Assembly (NCBI GenBank): GCA_030374765.1
Contig: JARGXX010000071.1
Span: forward strand, 1,736,001 to 1,800,000
DNA from: Agarophyton chilense
Taxonomy: Eukaryota > Rhodophyta > Florideophyceae > Gracilariales > Gracilariaceae
Direction of reading: 5' to 3'
DNA: 64,000 bases
Made by a program: the position numbers and the translations under genes. The notes beneath the pieces were generated by a model, which did not search any database, was not told the DNA's origin, and worked only from the letters and a program-made list of their open reading frames with translations. This document shows positions 10,504-22,431 of this stretch, piece by piece (position 1 is the stretch's first letter; every line of letters starts with the position of its first letter).

Positions 10504-12486
10504 TTACTCTTCTGAGAGTGCTTCATAATTCGTCATGATACGACTCAGGTCCTTTTCAGGAAGCGTGCATTCTGCACTCAAATGGTGTTTTCCATAAAAT
10601 GAATAACATATCAAACCGTCACGACGGTTGTTCAACGTAGAATGTGAACGGTATGCCGTGCGAGTATCCACCCATATGGGTTTCCCGTACTTAAAACCTC
10701 CTTGTGGAGGCACCGTTTAGGGAGGTTACATAGGGCGACGGCCCTCCATAGCCATTAGGGCTTCCTCGTCCTGAGACTTCGAGTGTGGGAGATCCACTGT
10801 AGGTACAGAAGAGTCCGTATATTCCATTAAATGGACCGCCTCCTGATGCAAATCACTCCCTTCGGGTGCCAACGACGAATCTCGTGAGTGCACTGGAGAT
10901 TCCAGATGTAGCAGTTTGCTGCGCTGATTAACTCTGGCGGAGATCTTCTCCTTACCCATTGAGGTTCCAAAAGTGACGGAACGACGGGGGCTACCACGCG
11001 CTCTGGCCGCGTCTCCTTCAGCTTTCGCAAACTGAACTAACTCCAAAAAAGAGACTCTTCCATGCTTCTCTCGATATCGAGCTACCAACGACTTGAAGCT
11101 CGAGTCTAGCCCGTGGATGTACAACGTAATCTTGTCCTCCGTCGAGTGGAAGTTTCCACAGCGGACTGAAGCTTTGTTAAGCCTTGAGCTGTACTCAGCT
11201 TCGCCCTCCTCAGGCTTTTGGGTCACATCCCTTAGGTCCAGAATCGCCTGACGTATCGCGTTTGATGTCGCGTAACTGCGCAGCAAATACTGCACCTTCT
11301 CTGGCCATGAGGTAACGCCGCCTTCATCGGCTGTCAATGATCCGCATACGGAACGATATTCCTCCAAAGCAAAACCCTTCAGGAAGTGTGGTAAATTCAC
11401 AAATGCCTGTGGTTCACTCATCTGTAGAGTGCCTGCTTCGGCAACGAATCGAGTGAGAAAATCGATAACGAGAATGGGGGTTATCCCATCAAGTGTTAAA
11501 TAACTAAGGCCGATCTTCAATCGTTTGATGTGATCCTTCACCTTCGCCGTTTCGCATCCCGAGTGCTTCTTGCTCTTCACCTTCAGACGGTAGTACCTGT
11601 AATTCAGGACCTTCCGATAAAGCGGATTAGTGCACGGGAGCACCTTCAATCCTCTGTAAGGTGAGCCTTTTTTTCTCATTAACCACGAAGACGTGTTCTT
11701 CTTCCGAGATCGGGACCTTCGATGACCATCATCACTGTCGTCGTCATCTGACGTATCTGAATCATCAGAATCATCAGTACTGGAACTGAAGCCCTCCGTA
11801 CTTGACGATTCATCACTCGAATTACGTGCGGACTTCTGCATCTAACGTCGTGACTTCAACTTCTTCGAACGAGCTTCCTTCAATGGAGCTCCTTCCTCTT
11901 CCAGCACGACTGGTTTAGCAGCAGTCTGCGCATGAACTGCCGCCTCCAGGCGTTCTAAACGAGCGTTAACTCGAGTGAGGACTTCCTCTACATCCACGGT
12001 TAAGCCTGGTAGCGCACCAGGCGTGTTCCCGTACCTCTCCAGTAGATGGTTCAAATCTTCACGTAGTGTTTTCACTGATGCAGAGACCTGCTTCCCATCG
12101 TCTTGACAAACGAGTGCTTGATGTGCACTGCGTAATTGTTTGACCTCAGCGATAAGAGCAGCGATCTGCGATTCCAACGCAACCATGCGCACACGCGAAG
12201 CGCTTGACTCAGACTTGAGACGACGCACTTCCCTGCGCAAATCATCCTCTTCTTGAGGTTCGACGACCTCAGGGTCAACTACGGCTTCTGTGGTGGGCTT
12301 GACTGCCGCTGCCACAGGGGCCGGTACATCCGAAAGATCTCGTTCGTCATTCACAGAGCGTGAGCGCCACATCGCTTGACGATACAGCCGCTCTCCGGCT
12401 TCAACAGATGAGGCGAGCCTCGGTTTCGGGGGTGGTCCCGCAGGACCGAGGCGACCATTACTCGACTGGCTTCGGGTCTTCGGCAT
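10504..12486 (-). pseudogene. G1 gag
   Basis: One minus frame begins at ATG 12486 (MPKTRSQSS). It gives an Arg/Pro-rich head, a coiled-coil segment and then an in-frame TAG at 11844-11842 immediately followed by ATG. The next segment (11841-10726) has a Ser/Asp-rich acidic tract and a capsid-like domain. After two stops near 10720 the same frame reaches a nucleocapsid zinc knuckle, CYSFYGKHHLSAEC near 10600. Its second Cys has become Phe (consensus CX2CX4HX4C). Parts resemble gag of G2, for example the YRYYRL/YRTYRL segment. Capsid-forming structural protein by family. This copy is broken. Confidence 0.85.
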
Positions 12487-12681
12487 CCTAGACCAAACCT
12501 GAGTCCAGTTGCGAACCAAATGGTGTCTTCAAGTTCTCGACCACGTGTTCAACCACGATGAATTCCGCAATTGCCGGAGGTGGTTCAATAAAAAATAACT
12601 GTAGTGATTCCACTTCTTCCAAGTATCGATATCGATTCCACGTTCCAGGAACGAATTGTTCAGTGCTGCTGACCGCAGTGG

Positions 12682-12699
12682 TTCTAAGTCGGGAGACCA
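12682..12699 (-). other. Primer-binding-site-like sequence of G1
   Basis: Two bases inside the 5' LTR, the minus strand reads TGGTCTCCCGACTTAGAA, starting with the TGG expected to pair with a tRNA CCA end. The same sequence with two changes lies at the corresponding place in G2 (27137-27154), which supports its function. I could not assign the tRNA. Confidence 0.65.
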
Positions 12700-12701
12700 C
12701 T

Positions 12702-13368
12702 TGAAGTATCCGCTCTAACGGAGAGAGCAGACACCTGCGACAGCGTTCGGACTGCCGATGGGTCGCTTGCGGCGAAGAAAAAGGGGTGGTACAGCTACAA
12801 CACCAGCCAGCCGGAAGTGGGGTGTAAGGCCACTACTCGCCAGCGAGGGTGAACAGTGCAACTGTAAAACGTTGATGGGACGTAAATACGAGACGGCTCG
12901 TGAAGTGGTTGGGGGCTGACTATCTATTATAGCTCGTCCGGAGCTCCGGTTAAGGAATCCTAAGCGAGGAACAGAATAGTCATGATGCCCATGTTGTCTC
13001 CTTTACTTGGAGTCGGCGCTCACCTCTGGTACACTATATACTGTGTGCCAGGGTGAGTGCCCAAATAAATATATAAATAATGCCCAGTGGTCAGCCACTT
13101 AGACAAACCACTGTATGGGTATGGTCCCTAATGGACGTCTAGCTACAAAGGGTACTAAAACCAGCCACATGGATCGCCACTACATGCGCCGTTGCAAGCC
13201 ATTCCACTCTTGATTCCACGTGTTCCACTAATGTACCCTGCCTCCTGGCATCCTACGCGGTGTGCCGTTTCATATCAAAAGTTTGATGACGTCACCCACT
13301 TATGAGTTCCACCAGCGACTTCGCGAAAAATCATCCAAACAGATTCCCCGACATAGTAGAATACTACA
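12702..13368 (-). repeat. 5' LTR of G1
   Basis: A 667-bp direct repeat of 3169-3832, with one mismatch in the terminal inverted repeat (TGAAGTAT instead of TGTAGTAT). Its AT-rich run AAATAAATATATAAATAATG near 13065 is the best TATA-like candidate for the gag-pol promoter. Confidence 0.95.
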
Positions 13369-14008
13369 AAATCCAATCTTCTTTTTGTCGCCAAGTTCAT
13401 TGCGCAAATCTCTCAGGCTCTCTATCCTCGCGCTTTTCCTCGAGTTCCATTCTACGTTTCTTGATCGCGCATCACTCATCGCCCTGAGCCAGCATGATGG
13501 CAGCAAATTCGTCGTCTGAGTGCGACTTTTCGCGCGGTCAGTGCTTCTTCTTTTTAGCGAAACTTCAAGTAGATTCTTCATCTCTTTCCTAGTCCGGGCG
13601 ACTTGAAGCCATTCTTTTTAACGCCAAAATGCGTATTCCGTCTTCAGCTTCCACCGAACGCTGCCCGAGTTGAGTGCTATCATCTTTTACTGCCCCAAAA
13701 GTCTCCTCTTCTTTCTAAGTTGCCACTGTAGGTGAGATCGTGTTTAGGATAGTAGTTGCCATCAGGGCTGGATAAGAGGTGTTACGGTGATGGAGAGGGT
13801 GGTAGTGTGTCACTTTAGGTTCGTGATGCTCCACAGCATCAAAAGTGGCACGGCAAAGCATACGAATTTTACTTCGTATAGAGCGCCTAGTGTACTAAGT
13901 TTCATGAGTAATTTTCGTACGTTTTTCGTCCACGGTTTTCAAACTGTGCAACGTGTCCAATTTGTAATAGGATATAACGAAAATCGTACGAGAATCGATA
14001 CGGCGTAA
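13369..14008. other. Unassigned decayed sequence right of G1
   Basis: The minus strand holds short Lys/Arg/Glu-rich frames (13581-13369), e.g. KKRRMELEEKREDRE, of the charged coiled-coil kind seen in many transposon accessory ORFs. They are cut by the LTR boundary. Further right, AATTTTCGTACG and CGTACGATTTT-like inverted copies occur near 13910 and 13985. Nothing further is supportable. Confidence 0.35.
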
Positions 14009-14150
14009 ACCCTCCTATAAAGGTTATGTTTTTGAAAGTCTTTTTACTTCAAATTTTTGTCACACTGATTTCCTTAGCTTTACAGTAGCCAAAACGTCAC
14101 TTTTCGGAGATTCTGGGCGTGAGATATGATTTTGAAACAGATTACTTAGA
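14009..14150 (+). mobile_element. 3' end fragment of a Tc1/mariner element
   Basis: The sequence from ATAAAGGTTATG to GATATGATTTTGAAACAGA repeats the last 140 bp of Tc1 copy B (15400-15527). No transposase precedes it. It is a truncated relic lying about 75 bp upstream of the full-length copy. Confidence 0.8.
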
Positions 14151-14225
14151 ATGCGAAGCGTTGTAGTTCGAGAGTAGGAGCAGTCCCTGTAGTCAATGAG
14201 AGGAAATGCCATACCTACCGAAATA

Positions 14226-15525
14226 CAGTGCGTTTCAAAAACATATCCCTTTACAAAAACTGTGCCAAAAAAGCATTTCACGTACTGTAGAGCACATTTC
14301 ATAACAAATAAAAACCACTAAGTCAATAACACTGTTTCAAAAGTATATCCTTTATACAATCATTCGCTTAATTATGGCTTGTGGCGCACCTCTGACACGC
14401 TCTGAACAGCTGGAAACCATGGAATTAGTAGGTCAGGGTATGATTCCAGCAGATATAGCCCGAAAACTCAAGCCCAGCCCAAAACAAATCAGCAACTTCA
14501 TCAAAAACCCCGCTACATACGGAACAAAGCGTTCAACCGGCCGTTCTACGGCACTATCTCCGGCCGATAAGCGTGGAATTAAGCGAGAACTATGCCGCAA
14601 CACTTCATCTTGCGGGAAAATTGTCAAAAATCTAAATCTGCCTCTATCAAGATCTACAATATGGCGTGAAGTCAACCGTCAAAATTTGTTCAAGTACACA
14701 AAAATGAGGAAAACTTTTTTTTAAAAAGATAATCACAAGAAAAGTCAAGTTGAATGGTGTGCTCAAAAGGATTATTGGAAAACGGAATGGAATAATGCTA
14801 TCTTTTCCGACGAAAAAAAGTTTAACCTTGATGGTCCAGATTGCTTTAAATTTTATTGGCATGATCTACGAAAATAAAATAAGGCATTTGTGATTAGGCA
14901 TTCAGGAGGCGCATCAGTAATGGTTTGGGCTGGAATCTCCACGAAAGGAACAACTGATATGGATTTTGTTGAAACTACAATGAACTCTGATAAGTATGCT
15001 GAGGTTCTAGAAAACTATCTTTTACCTTTATCATACTGTATGCACCGAGAAAAATTCATTTTTCAGCAAGATAATGTACCTGTGCACAAGTCTAATTCTA
15101 TGAAACAGTGGTTCAATAGTCTAAATATGTTGGTAATGGAATGGCCTGCGCGCTCTCCTGACCTCAACTCTATCGAAAACATTTGGGGAATGTTGGCCCG
15201 AATGATTTATGGGCAAGGAAGGCAATTTGATACAGTTTTTGATCTGAAAATTTGTATCAAAGATTGCTGGGAAAAGATTGACTGTAATGCTATCAATCCT
15301 TTTATAGAATCAATGCCAAAGCGTTGTATAAGTGTTATACAGGCTAGAGGAGCAAAAATAAACTACTGAACTCGCGTTAGAATAAAAAGGATGCAATAAA
15401 GGTTATGGTTTTGAAACAGTTTTTTTACTTGAAAATTTTTTCACACTGATTTTGTTACTTTTACTGTAGCCAAAACGTCGATTTTTGGAAGATTTGCGCG
15501 AGGGATATGATTTTGAAACAGACTT
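14226..15525 (+). mobile_element. Tc1/mariner-type transposon, copy B (1300 bp)
   Basis: It is flanked by TA on both sides (14224-14225 and 15526-15527). Terminal inverted repeats pair CAGTGCGTTTCAAAAACATA with the reverse complement of TATGATTTTGAAACAGACTT. It carries a single transposase gene broken by a few stops. It is the best preserved of the copies in this window (others at 827, 14009 and 41930). Confidence 0.95.
14374..15369 (+). pseudogene. Tc1 DD34E transposase, copy B
   Basis: Starts at ATG 14374 (MACGAPLTRSEQLE) with a paired-type helix-turn-helix segment. It shifts and stops around 14720-14890, then is open to TGA at 15369. Catalytic residues are visible: first Asp in FSDEK near 14812, second Asp in QQDNVPVHKS near 15070, and Glu in SIENIWGML near 15175. 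There are 34 residues between the second Asp and the Glu, as in the Tc1 DD34E class. The normal length is about 330-340 residues, and this copy nearly covers that. The interruption by a frameshift and stop makes it inactive as read. Confidence 0.9.
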
Positions 15526-15910
15526 TACTTTTCGAAATACTTACCGAACTGTACTTGCCAAAACCACTATTCTCTTCCAGAGACCAACCTTCTACCGAGA
15601 GCGAAGAGACGCTCTCCCCAAAGCTTTGCTTCATTCCACCGCACGCCTTTCGTAACTTGATTGTACACATCACGCGTGCGGCAAGCACAAACCTCTTCGA
15701 CGCCTTGAATTGCCTATGTCGCGGGCGGCGGCTGCCGCAATTGTCACTCGTCACAACGATGAACGTCACTCTAAAATGACGTCACTATGCAGCGATTTTA
15801 CTCTGTAGCTAGCATTCTATGCTCGAAAATCAACACACTTTACCAAACTCGTTGACGTGCTAGCTGTTCCATTCACACACCCCACCGCCTATTATGTCAA
15901 AGATCTCTTT
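15526..15910. other. Intergenic, nothing assigned
   Basis: 385 bp between Tc1 copy B and the 3' end of the amine oxidase gene. No convincing coding sequence or repeat is seen. Confidence 0.5.
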
Positions 15911-18900
15911 TCAATCTGACTTTCTAATCTTCTTTCGCTTCCGTGGGGTTCGAGAGTTAGTTCCTTTCTGTGAAACTCGTCCATTACTGTTTCCAGCCAC
16001 AGGTTTGCTTGGTGTAGAAATAATCTTTTCCCCGTCTAGATTGTTATTTTTGAAAGAAGCGAGGGGGTTTTGTAGCAAAAATAGCTCTTGAGCGTATTGC
16101 CTCCGCATTGATTCTTCCAAACTGCTTCGTGCTATTATGCGAGCCGCTTCCCGAACGCCGCTCATGTAGGCTCCATGGGCTGTTGCAGGGTGATCGCGAT
16201 GAGTCGCTTCCCCAGCAAAATAAAGATCCCCAATTGGTCTTGATATTTCTATGTAGTCCTGCGGGGTTGTACCTACTTTTGCGTAAGAGTAAGACCCACG
16301 AGAAAATCTATCTGCCTTCCACCTTGTTACAACATGCGACACAAGTCTGGATTGGTGGCTTGATGGAAACATTCTCCAAAGGGCTTGCACGGCCATGTTG
16401 ACCACTTCAGAGTCAGAGCATCCTTCAACGAATTCTGCGAATCTTCCGGCAACCACGGCAACGAGAATCGGTGCACCGACGCATCGCCACAGCGAAAGGA
16501 AGAATGAAAATACTCCTTGGTCCACAGCGACGCGGCCAAGCTGGTCCGGCCCTTCGTGACATAGGTGATCTCTTTCCACAGTATTTGTTTGATCATCACT
16601 CCTTGGATCTTCGCTGGAGTTTGGCAAATTATTCTGTTCTGATAAGTTGCTGTCGTCTGAAGTACTCCAGAAGGGTGTTTCAAATTGTAAAACAACTTTG
16701 TTGATTAAACCAAAACCAACATTCTTGATTGCGTCACGCTTCTTCTGGGGTAGGGGTGGAAAGAAAGCTATGTCTTCCGACTTCAATACGCCCAGGGGTG
16801 TTGTAACTATACAAGATTCCGCGAGATGCTCATATCCATCTTCAGTAATAACACGCACTCCTGTAGCCTGTCGTGTTGGTTCGCTCTCATCCAAAGACGC
16901 CATCCCAGCGTGAGCGTTTGAAAGAATTTGTTCGTTTCGCCTCTTGCCAGTTTCCTTTGTTAGAGGTCGACCACCACCTGCTCCTTGCTTTATAGAAACA
17001 TCTCGCTGAATTGATACCACTCGAGAACCACAACGAATATCTAATTCACGAGCAAGGGTGTATACGATTGATGAAAACCCGTCGCGAACAAGTTTGTGGG
17101 AGCCTGAAAAACCAGCGCGGTCATCCATGTCATAGTGTTTCGCACTCAATTGGTTAAGTTCAGATGCACATGCCATTTCCAGATTCGAAGCGTGCCATCC
17201 AAGTAATCTATCCAGCTCCTCGCTACATCCCCCTTTCACGTTGATCTTCAGCCTGTTGAGCAACTTTCCCAACGATATGTCAATATCGTTTTGATTCATA
17301 ATCTCCATCTTGGCAACTATCCCCGCCCGTCGCAATAAGGCCTTCCACACGTTTTCAGCCAGGTCGTCTAGCTCCCTACTGACTTTCATTCCGTCGGAGT
17401 AGAGCAAAGTATCCACATCTTTCGGTGCAAAAGTGGGAAGTTCAGCTGCTCGTGCTACTTCGGATAGTGGGTTTCCGTACGATCCATGAATGTAGGCCGC
17501 ACCGAGATCGACTGGAAATCCGCTTGACCAATCTGTTGCAATCCTTCCACCAATTCTACCACGTCCTTCCAAAATCGTGACCTTGAAACCCCGGTCAGAA
17601 AGTGTTCTTGCCGCAGCAATACCTGCTATGCCAGCACCAACAACAATAACGCTTCTTTGCGACACATTACTCGCCGATGCTGGTTTGGGGCGTCCGTTTA
17701 CGCTCAAGAATAGATCTCGTTTCACTTCGCAAGTTGTTTGGGATTCAATCACAGTATTCATGTCCATATTGATGAGCTTCCCAGAATTTCTTAAGGGTGT
17801 CTGAACATCTACATCCATAATATCTCCATTGACCAACTTCTTCTTATTCTTATCCGTACTTTGAGTATTTAACATTGACGTCTTCAAATTATCCGAGGCC
17901 AGTACCCACCCAGTGAATTTCCTTCCTCCGATACTAGCCATAACTTTGTGACTGAACAAGGTTGAAAGCTCAGAATACCCAGAAAAGGAGGCACCTTTGA
18001 AAGAATGCGATGGGTTTGATTCTTGGGCACTTGGCCTTACTTGACGTGTAGCAGGGGAAGATGATGTCGTTCTTTCTCGTTTCTTTGCTTTTCGAGGAGG
18101 AGTCGTTCGCGTTTCGTTGGACCTTTGTCTTTTATTCGGGGGTTCTTTTCCATTCTTGTTTGCGGCAGGAACAGTGAATCCATTTGCAAGGGGCTCTATG
18201 AATCTCTTTTTTGTATTATTGGTATTCATTGCCGAATAAGAATTAGGTTTCACTTGATGAGGAGCGTATGGTGACTCATTCGTTCCGGCTGTTATATTCC
18301 CTCCCTTCCTTCCGGCACTTTCTCTTTCTTTCCCTGCAGGGCGTCTGGGTGCCTTTTCATTTATGCCTGATATTCCCTCCCCAAGTCCATCGAACACTGT
18401 ATTCGATTTATCTTTGCGAACAACATCGAAGCGTGCAGCTTTAGATGAACTGGATTTACATTTTTCGTTGTTCGGCCCGACAAGTGAGAACAGTTTCTCT
18501 TTTGCAACGTCTTTTGGGCTCTTATCAATATCAATGTCACTCATCTTCACCTGTGTTATTTCCATAGCGTCATCATTCTTCAGCTCTATTTCCCTGGCTT
18601 CTCCTGAATCTCTTCTGCTTTGAACCGGAGAAGCGTCTATTCTCTTGGGATCGGCATTGACTGCTTTCTCCACTGCGATGTCCTCATCGCCACACGAAGG
18701 TATTAATGCTTTCGACGTGGCTTTCTGGTTTGTGATTTCATGAGCCTCTTTCCGTGAGATGGTACTATCGACTCTGAAGCAGCCACCCAAGCGGTTTTGA
18801 GTATTTTTATTAGTTATTCTGTCTGCGTCTCGAAGCGCAGGCAAACGGCCTTGTTTCGCTTGCATCGAAATATGTATCTTACTTTCACCTGTGTCAAATG

Positions 18901-20011
18901 ATGCCTGCTTATGGGTAGCTTCGATTCCTTTTTCGTCTTCAACCCCAACTGCGTGATCTGATTCGCTTCCATTTGTTGAATTTGTCTCGCTTTTCAGCTT
19001 CGCTCGGTCATTTATGTATCCTCCGCTTAGGCCGGATGATAGCATCCTCTCATCTATGACCGTTGAGGTTCTGTCCAAGTTTTGGTGCCGTGGGTTTTTA
19101 TGCGAGGGTGAGGAAACTGGGGGTACTTCAGCAATTGCGGGCTTTGCGGTTATTGAATCAGATGCATCACCTTGTTGAAACTGATCAATGGAGGGTTCTC
19201 CTGTAAATACGGGTTCTTCATTTTCTGGCTCGAATGGACTTTGAGCCCCGGAATCTTTGCATGTCTCCTCTAACGAAGATTTGCTTGTCAACTCAGAGGA
19301 AGCCTTTGGACAATAAGCCTTGCAAGGGCTACCTGCTGCAGAAGAACCAGCATGGCCTCCAGGAATAGCTGAAGTCATCTCATTTGGACTGGACTGTGGA
19401 GGGTTTGCGCCGAGATTGTTTCGTTTCGGGGAAGTCACTAGGATTTGATTTCCGGCTGGGTTCTTTGAGGCGTCACAAGAGTCATTTATGTCAGTCTCTA
19501 CTTCTTCCAGTACTTCTCTCCCCGCACTGCAATGAGTCTTCTCCAAAGAGCAACTGTTTTGATCGGCAGCAGATTTGAGTTCCGATGTTTGAATCACATT
19601 ATTCTCCTTGTTGGAGGCGTTGGCCTCTTCCGAGTCGGATACGAGGTCTACAACGTCAACGGCAACCTTGGCAAGGCCAGGTTTCTCTCCGAACCCTTCA
19701 GTTTGTTTTAAACTGGCTGTGTTGGGCTTCTCATTCTTCACTTCGGCACCAGACTCGCCTGTGGGCGGCGGTAAGCAGTCGAAAGGCGCCGGTGGATTTA
19801 CATGATCAATAGTAAAGACATTCTCGATCAGTTTGTTTACGATACTCTGCACAGGAGAGCAGGCAGCAGTTTGGGGTAAATTTAGACGGGAAGCGCACGC
19901 AGGCAGATCATCGTCTTTGGTTGGGTTTCCCATAAGAGTACCGTTCCTGGTCCGAAAAGTCCGGCTCAGGACTGCGCGACGGAGAAAGGACAGACACACT
20001 GAACTGCCCAA
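15911..20011 (-). CDS. LSD1/polyamine-oxidase-like flavin amine oxidase with long disordered N-terminus
   Basis: One uninterrupted frame of 1366 codons. An internal ATG at 19933 (MGNPTKDDD) is an alternative start. Residues 1 to about 770 are low-complexity, Ser/Lys/Glu rich, with KKRKK-type basic clusters that suggest nuclear targeting. From about 780 a flavin amine oxidase begins with the dinucleotide fold [14 protein letters not shown] and the RIGGRI motif. [12 protein letters not shown] near 1105 holds the Lys equivalent to LSD1 Lys661. [10 protein letters not shown] and [20 protein letters not shown] (near 1265) complete the FAD site. No SWIRM domain or long Tower insert is visible, so it may be a histone-demethylase-like protein or a nuclear polyamine oxidase. 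The family oxidises methyl-lysine or polyamines using FAD and O2. It diverges from the Sel1 gene over a 550-bp gap. Confidence 0.9.
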   Translation of the reverse strand: MGSSVCLSFLRRAVLSRTFRTRNGTLMGNPTKDDDLPACASRLNLPQTAACSPVQSIVNKLIENVFTIDHVNPPAPFDCLPPPTGESGAEVKNEKPNTASLKQTEGFGEKPGLAKVAVDVVDLVSDSEEANASNKENNVIQTSELKSAADQNSCSLEKTHCSAGREVLEEVETDINDSCDASKNPAGNQILVTSPKRNNLGANPPQSSPNEMTSAIPGGHAGSSAAGSPCKAYCPKASSELTSKSSLEETCKDSGAQSPFEPENEEPVFTGEPSIDQFQQGDASDSITAKPAIAEVPPVSSPSHKNPRHQNLDRTSTVIDERMLSSGLSGGYINDRAKLKSETNSTNGSESDHAVGVEDEKGIEATHKQASFDTGESKIHISMQAKQGRLPALRDADRITNKNTQNRLGGCFRVDSTISRKEAHEITNQKATSKALIPSCGDEDIAVEKAVNADPKRIDASPVQSRRDSGEAREIELKNDDAMEITQVKMSDIDIDKSPKDVAKEKLFSLVGPNNEKCKSSSSKAARFDVVRKDKSNTVFDGLGEGISGINEKAPRRPAGKERESAGRKGGNITAGTNESPYAPHQVKPNSYSAMNTNNTKKRFIEPLANGFTVPAANKNGKEPPNKRQRSNETRTTPPRKAKKRERTTSSSPATRQVRPSAQESNPSHSFKGASFSGYSELSTLFSHKVMASIGGRKFTGWVLASDNLKTSMLNTQSTDKNKKKLVNGDIMDVDVQTPLRNSGKLINMDMNTVIESQTTCEVKRDLFLSVNGRPKPASASNVSQRSVIVVGAGIAGIAAARTLSDRGFKVTILEGRGRIGGRIATDWSSGFPVDLGAAYIHGSYGNPLSEVARAAELPTFAPKDVDTLLYSDGMKVSRELDDLAENVWKALLRRAGIVAKMEIMNQNDIDISLGKLLNRLKINVKGGCSEELDRLLGWHASNLEMACASELNQLSAKHYDMDDRAGFSGSHKLVRDGFSSIVYTLARELDIRCGSRVVSIQRDVSIKQGAGGGRPLTKETGKRRNEQILSNAHAGMASLDESEPTRQATGVRVITEDGYEHLAESCIVTTPLGVLKSEDIAFFPPLPQKKRDAIKNVGFGLINKVVLQFETPFWSTSDDSNLSEQNNLPNSSEDPRSDDQTNTVERDHLCHEGPDQLGRVAVDQGVFSFFLSLWRCVGAPILVAVVAGRFAEFVEGCSDSEVVNMAVQALWRMFPSSHQSRLVSHVVTRWKADRFSRGSYSYAKVGTTPQDYIEISRPIGDLYFAGEATHRDHPATAHGAYMSGVREAARIIARSSLEESMRRQYAQELFLLQNPLASFKNNNLDGEKIISTPSKPVAGNSNGRVSQKGTNSRTPRKRKKIRKSD

Positions 20012-20560
20012 GCAAAAGAAGAATAGAAACAGTCCACAGTCGCAACTACAACACGTTTTCTTTTGAGGTATGTTGCCAAGCCGCCAATTTGAGAGAGCTG
20101 CAAAGGATTTATGTCGGTTTTGTCATACTCCCGTACTTGCCTTCGGAGAGATGGAAACCATTTTTAAAGGTGGGGTACACCTACCAACGTCGCGCTAAAA
20201 TAAACAATCAATGGGAGGGTAAGAGGACGAAATCCTAAAAAAGGACGAAATACCTTCAAATTTGTTTTTTTTTTCTGTTTGCATAGAAATCCGTAATTGG
20301 TATTCTTGGTACTCTGTATGGTTAACAATTTCTAACCCTTATCCTGTTCGCACACAGTACAACTCGCATTGCGAAGCAAAGACGTTGCGCAACGGTTGAC
20401 GGTCGATCGAAAGGTTATTCCCGTTTTGGCACAGGTCTGGCAGTAGCAGAATTGAAAGTCGAAGTCGACGCAGAACGAACAAAGCGTAAGCTTCCTCTTC
20501 CGGGAGCGACGTTTATTTTCTCTTCTTTCAGTGTGCTACAGCGTATTTCCCAAGCGGACA
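20012..20560. promoter_or_regulatory. Shared divergent intergenic region
   Basis: About 550 bp separates the start of the amine oxidase (-) from that of the Sel1-repeat gene (+), so both promoters must lie here or nearby. No TATA box could be singled out. A T-rich run lies at 20262-20276. Confidence 0.4.
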
Positions 20561-22171
20561 ATGGCTCAGCGCCTCCCATTGCTTCGATGGAGCCGTGCTC
20601 TAAGCCAGACGAAATGTGTGACTCTCTATAGAAATTTTTTATGTTCTTATTCAACCAAGTCTTCCGAGTCGTGTGAAAATACTAACATCTTTGATGCCCG
20701 CAACTCCTTGACTGAGGAGGCCGAAAGGTTGCTTAAGGAAGATACAATGACCATCTCTGAAAATGCTCAAAGAGTTCTAGAAATTCTAAAGACGGCAGTT
20801 TCCCAAAACAGTCCGCGTGCAAAAACTCTTTTGGGATCTTTGTTCCGAGAAGGGATAATTGTGGAAAAAAACAGAGATGAAGCTCTTCGTCTGTTCAATG
20901 AAGCTGCAGAACAGGGAGACCCTACAGCTCAATGCAGCCTAGGAGCTTTCAAATTACAGGTTGTAAAGGAAAAAATGGTGGAGGGAATGCATGATACAGT
21001 GAAACATACTGATTTCACTGTCGATATTAACGAGCGTGGTGAGGCTCGCGGAATGCTGCATGTAGAGTCAAAAGGAGGGGGACCTGTCGATGCTGCTACG
21101 CCGGCCGAGCTTGTGCGAAGAGTTAGAAAGGCGAGGCGGAAGGCTGGGTTCACAGACGAACAGGCTCGTGAATTTGAAGAGTTCAAGATACGGAAAGAAG
21201 AAGAAGCAATGGCAGCAGAACGTCAGGACGCAATTTCTTGGCTAGAGCGGGCAGTCCAGCAAGACAACGTCGAAGCATTTGTTATCCTTGGAAACGAGAT
21301 CTTGCAAGAAGATCCGAAGCGTGCAATTGATTTGTATGAAGCCGCTGTTCAGAGGGGACGTAATGTGGACGCTTACTACAACCTCGGTCAAATATACACA
21401 AGAGGTTTGGGAAGTGTAGCGCCTAACGCAAAAGCCGCGCTCAAAAACTTCGCGATGGCCGCGCAGCTCGGCGACTCTAGTGCCCAGTTTTACCTCGGCC
21501 ATCTTTACAAAGTCGGTTCAGAGGAAATCAAGCTTGATCTTGCCTCCGCTCGCCAGTATATCGAAATGGCGGCGGCTCAAGACCATCCAGGAGCGCTTTA
21601 TAACCTCGCTCTCATGCATAAAGACGGCGAAGGAGGGTTGGAAATCAGCCATGGTGCTTTTCTTCGATATGTTAATCAAGCTGCAAATCTTGATCATGGT
21701 CCTGCTCATGTGTGCCTAGCAGAATTGTACTACACCGGATCGAACGGTATAGATGTCGATTACAAAAAGGCACTGTATCATTTTCTAGCTGCCGGTCGTC
21801 TGGGTGAAGCAGAAGCGTATTGTTCTGCTGCCGCGATGCATTTCCATGGGTTTGGCACTGATGAGGATCAACATCAGGCCTTCCTGCTGTACCAAAAGGC
21901 AGCAGAATTTGGAAGCACTAAGGCTTTTCGAAATATCGGATCCATGTATTTCCATGGACATGGGATTCCTTCAAACAAAAATGTTGCAGAACACTTCTTT
22001 AGAGTAGCAGATGAAAGGGAATCTGCAAGTCGCAAGTCTGATGAGGTTCATTTGCAGAAACCAGTTGCAAGCACAGAAGCACCGAAGCATCCCATGGCCG
22101 ATGTGCCACGACCAAATAAGGAGTCTAGAGACTCGGAGCTAGTGACTCCTGACCCTTCAGTACCAATCTAA
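20561..22171 (+). CDS. Sel1-like repeat protein, probably mitochondrial
   Basis: 536 residues from ATG 20561; there is no ATG further upstream in the open frame. The N-terminus (MAQRLPLLRWSRALSQT, then SYSTKSS) is Arg/Ser/Leu rich without acids, typical of a mitochondrial transit peptide. One Sel1 repeat is near residues 85-130, then a charged insertion of about 90 residues. At least six more repeats follow from about 230 to 490, with the ALYNLALMHKDGEG and A-YYNLGQIYTRG-type pattern. Sel1 repeats build alpha-solenoids that scaffold protein complexes, as in the ER-associated degradation factor SEL1 and mitochondrial relatives. The C-terminal 45 residues are disordered. The precise partner is unknown. 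It converges on VPS25, 260 bp away. Confidence 0.85.
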   Translation: MAQRLPLLRWSRALSQTKCVTLYRNFLCSYSTKSSESCENTNIFDARNSLTEEAERLLKEDTMTISENAQRVLEILKTAVSQNSPRAKTLLGSLFREGIIVEKNRDEALRLFNEAAEQGDPTAQCSLGAFKLQVVKEKMVEGMHDTVKHTDFTVDINERGEARGMLHVESKGGGPVDAATPAELVRRVRKARRKAGFTDEQAREFEEFKIRKEEEAMAAERQDAISWLERAVQQDNVEAFVILGNEILQEDPKRAIDLYEAAVQRGRNVDAYYNLGQIYTRGLGSVAPNAKAALKNFAMAAQLGDSSAQFYLGHLYKVGSEEIKLDLASARQYIEMAAAQDHPGALYNLALMHKDGEGGLEISHGAFLRYVNQAANLDHGPAHVCLAELYYTGSNGIDVDYKKALYHFLAAGRLGEAEAYCSAAAMHFHGFGTDEDQHQAFLLYQKAAEFGSTKAFRNIGSMYFHGHGIPSNKNVAEHFFRVADERESASRKSDEVHLQKPVASTEAPKHPMADVPRPNKESRDSELVTPDPSVPI

Positions 22172-22431
22172 TTCATCTGCTTAGTTCATCATTATGCATT
22201 CATGTGACATAGCATGAGCTTGGCAGATGAGCTACTCGAACAGGTTTCTCTGTGAAGCTGTTGGAAGCCTCGTTGGTCCAGCCTAAGAAATATTAATTAC
22301 CGAATGAGCCTCGGAACAGGGAGTCATTTGACTGACTGCTACATGTTTCGCATCAGAACTAACAGCGTAGCATATAACTGGCGTCAGATATGGTGTACAG
22401 AAACCGTTCAGTCAGCCGAACGAATAAATTT

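Larger units (their letters stand above)
3169..13368 (-). mobile_element. Ty3/gypsy chromovirus G1 with antisense ORF, degenerate
   Basis: A 10.2-kb element bounded by two direct LTRs of 664 and 667 bp (3169-3832 and 12702-13368). The LTR ends are the short inverted repeat TGTAGTAT...ATACTACA. In transcription order on the minus strand it has a primer-binding-like site, gag, a zinc knuckle, protease, reverse transcriptase, RNase H, integrase and chromodomain. An opposite-strand frame at 4001-5155 lies next to the 3' LTR. The LTRs differ at many scattered sites, so it is fairly old. Flanking pentamers (GTCAC left, AAATC right) do not match, so a clean target duplication is missing. Confidence 0.95.
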
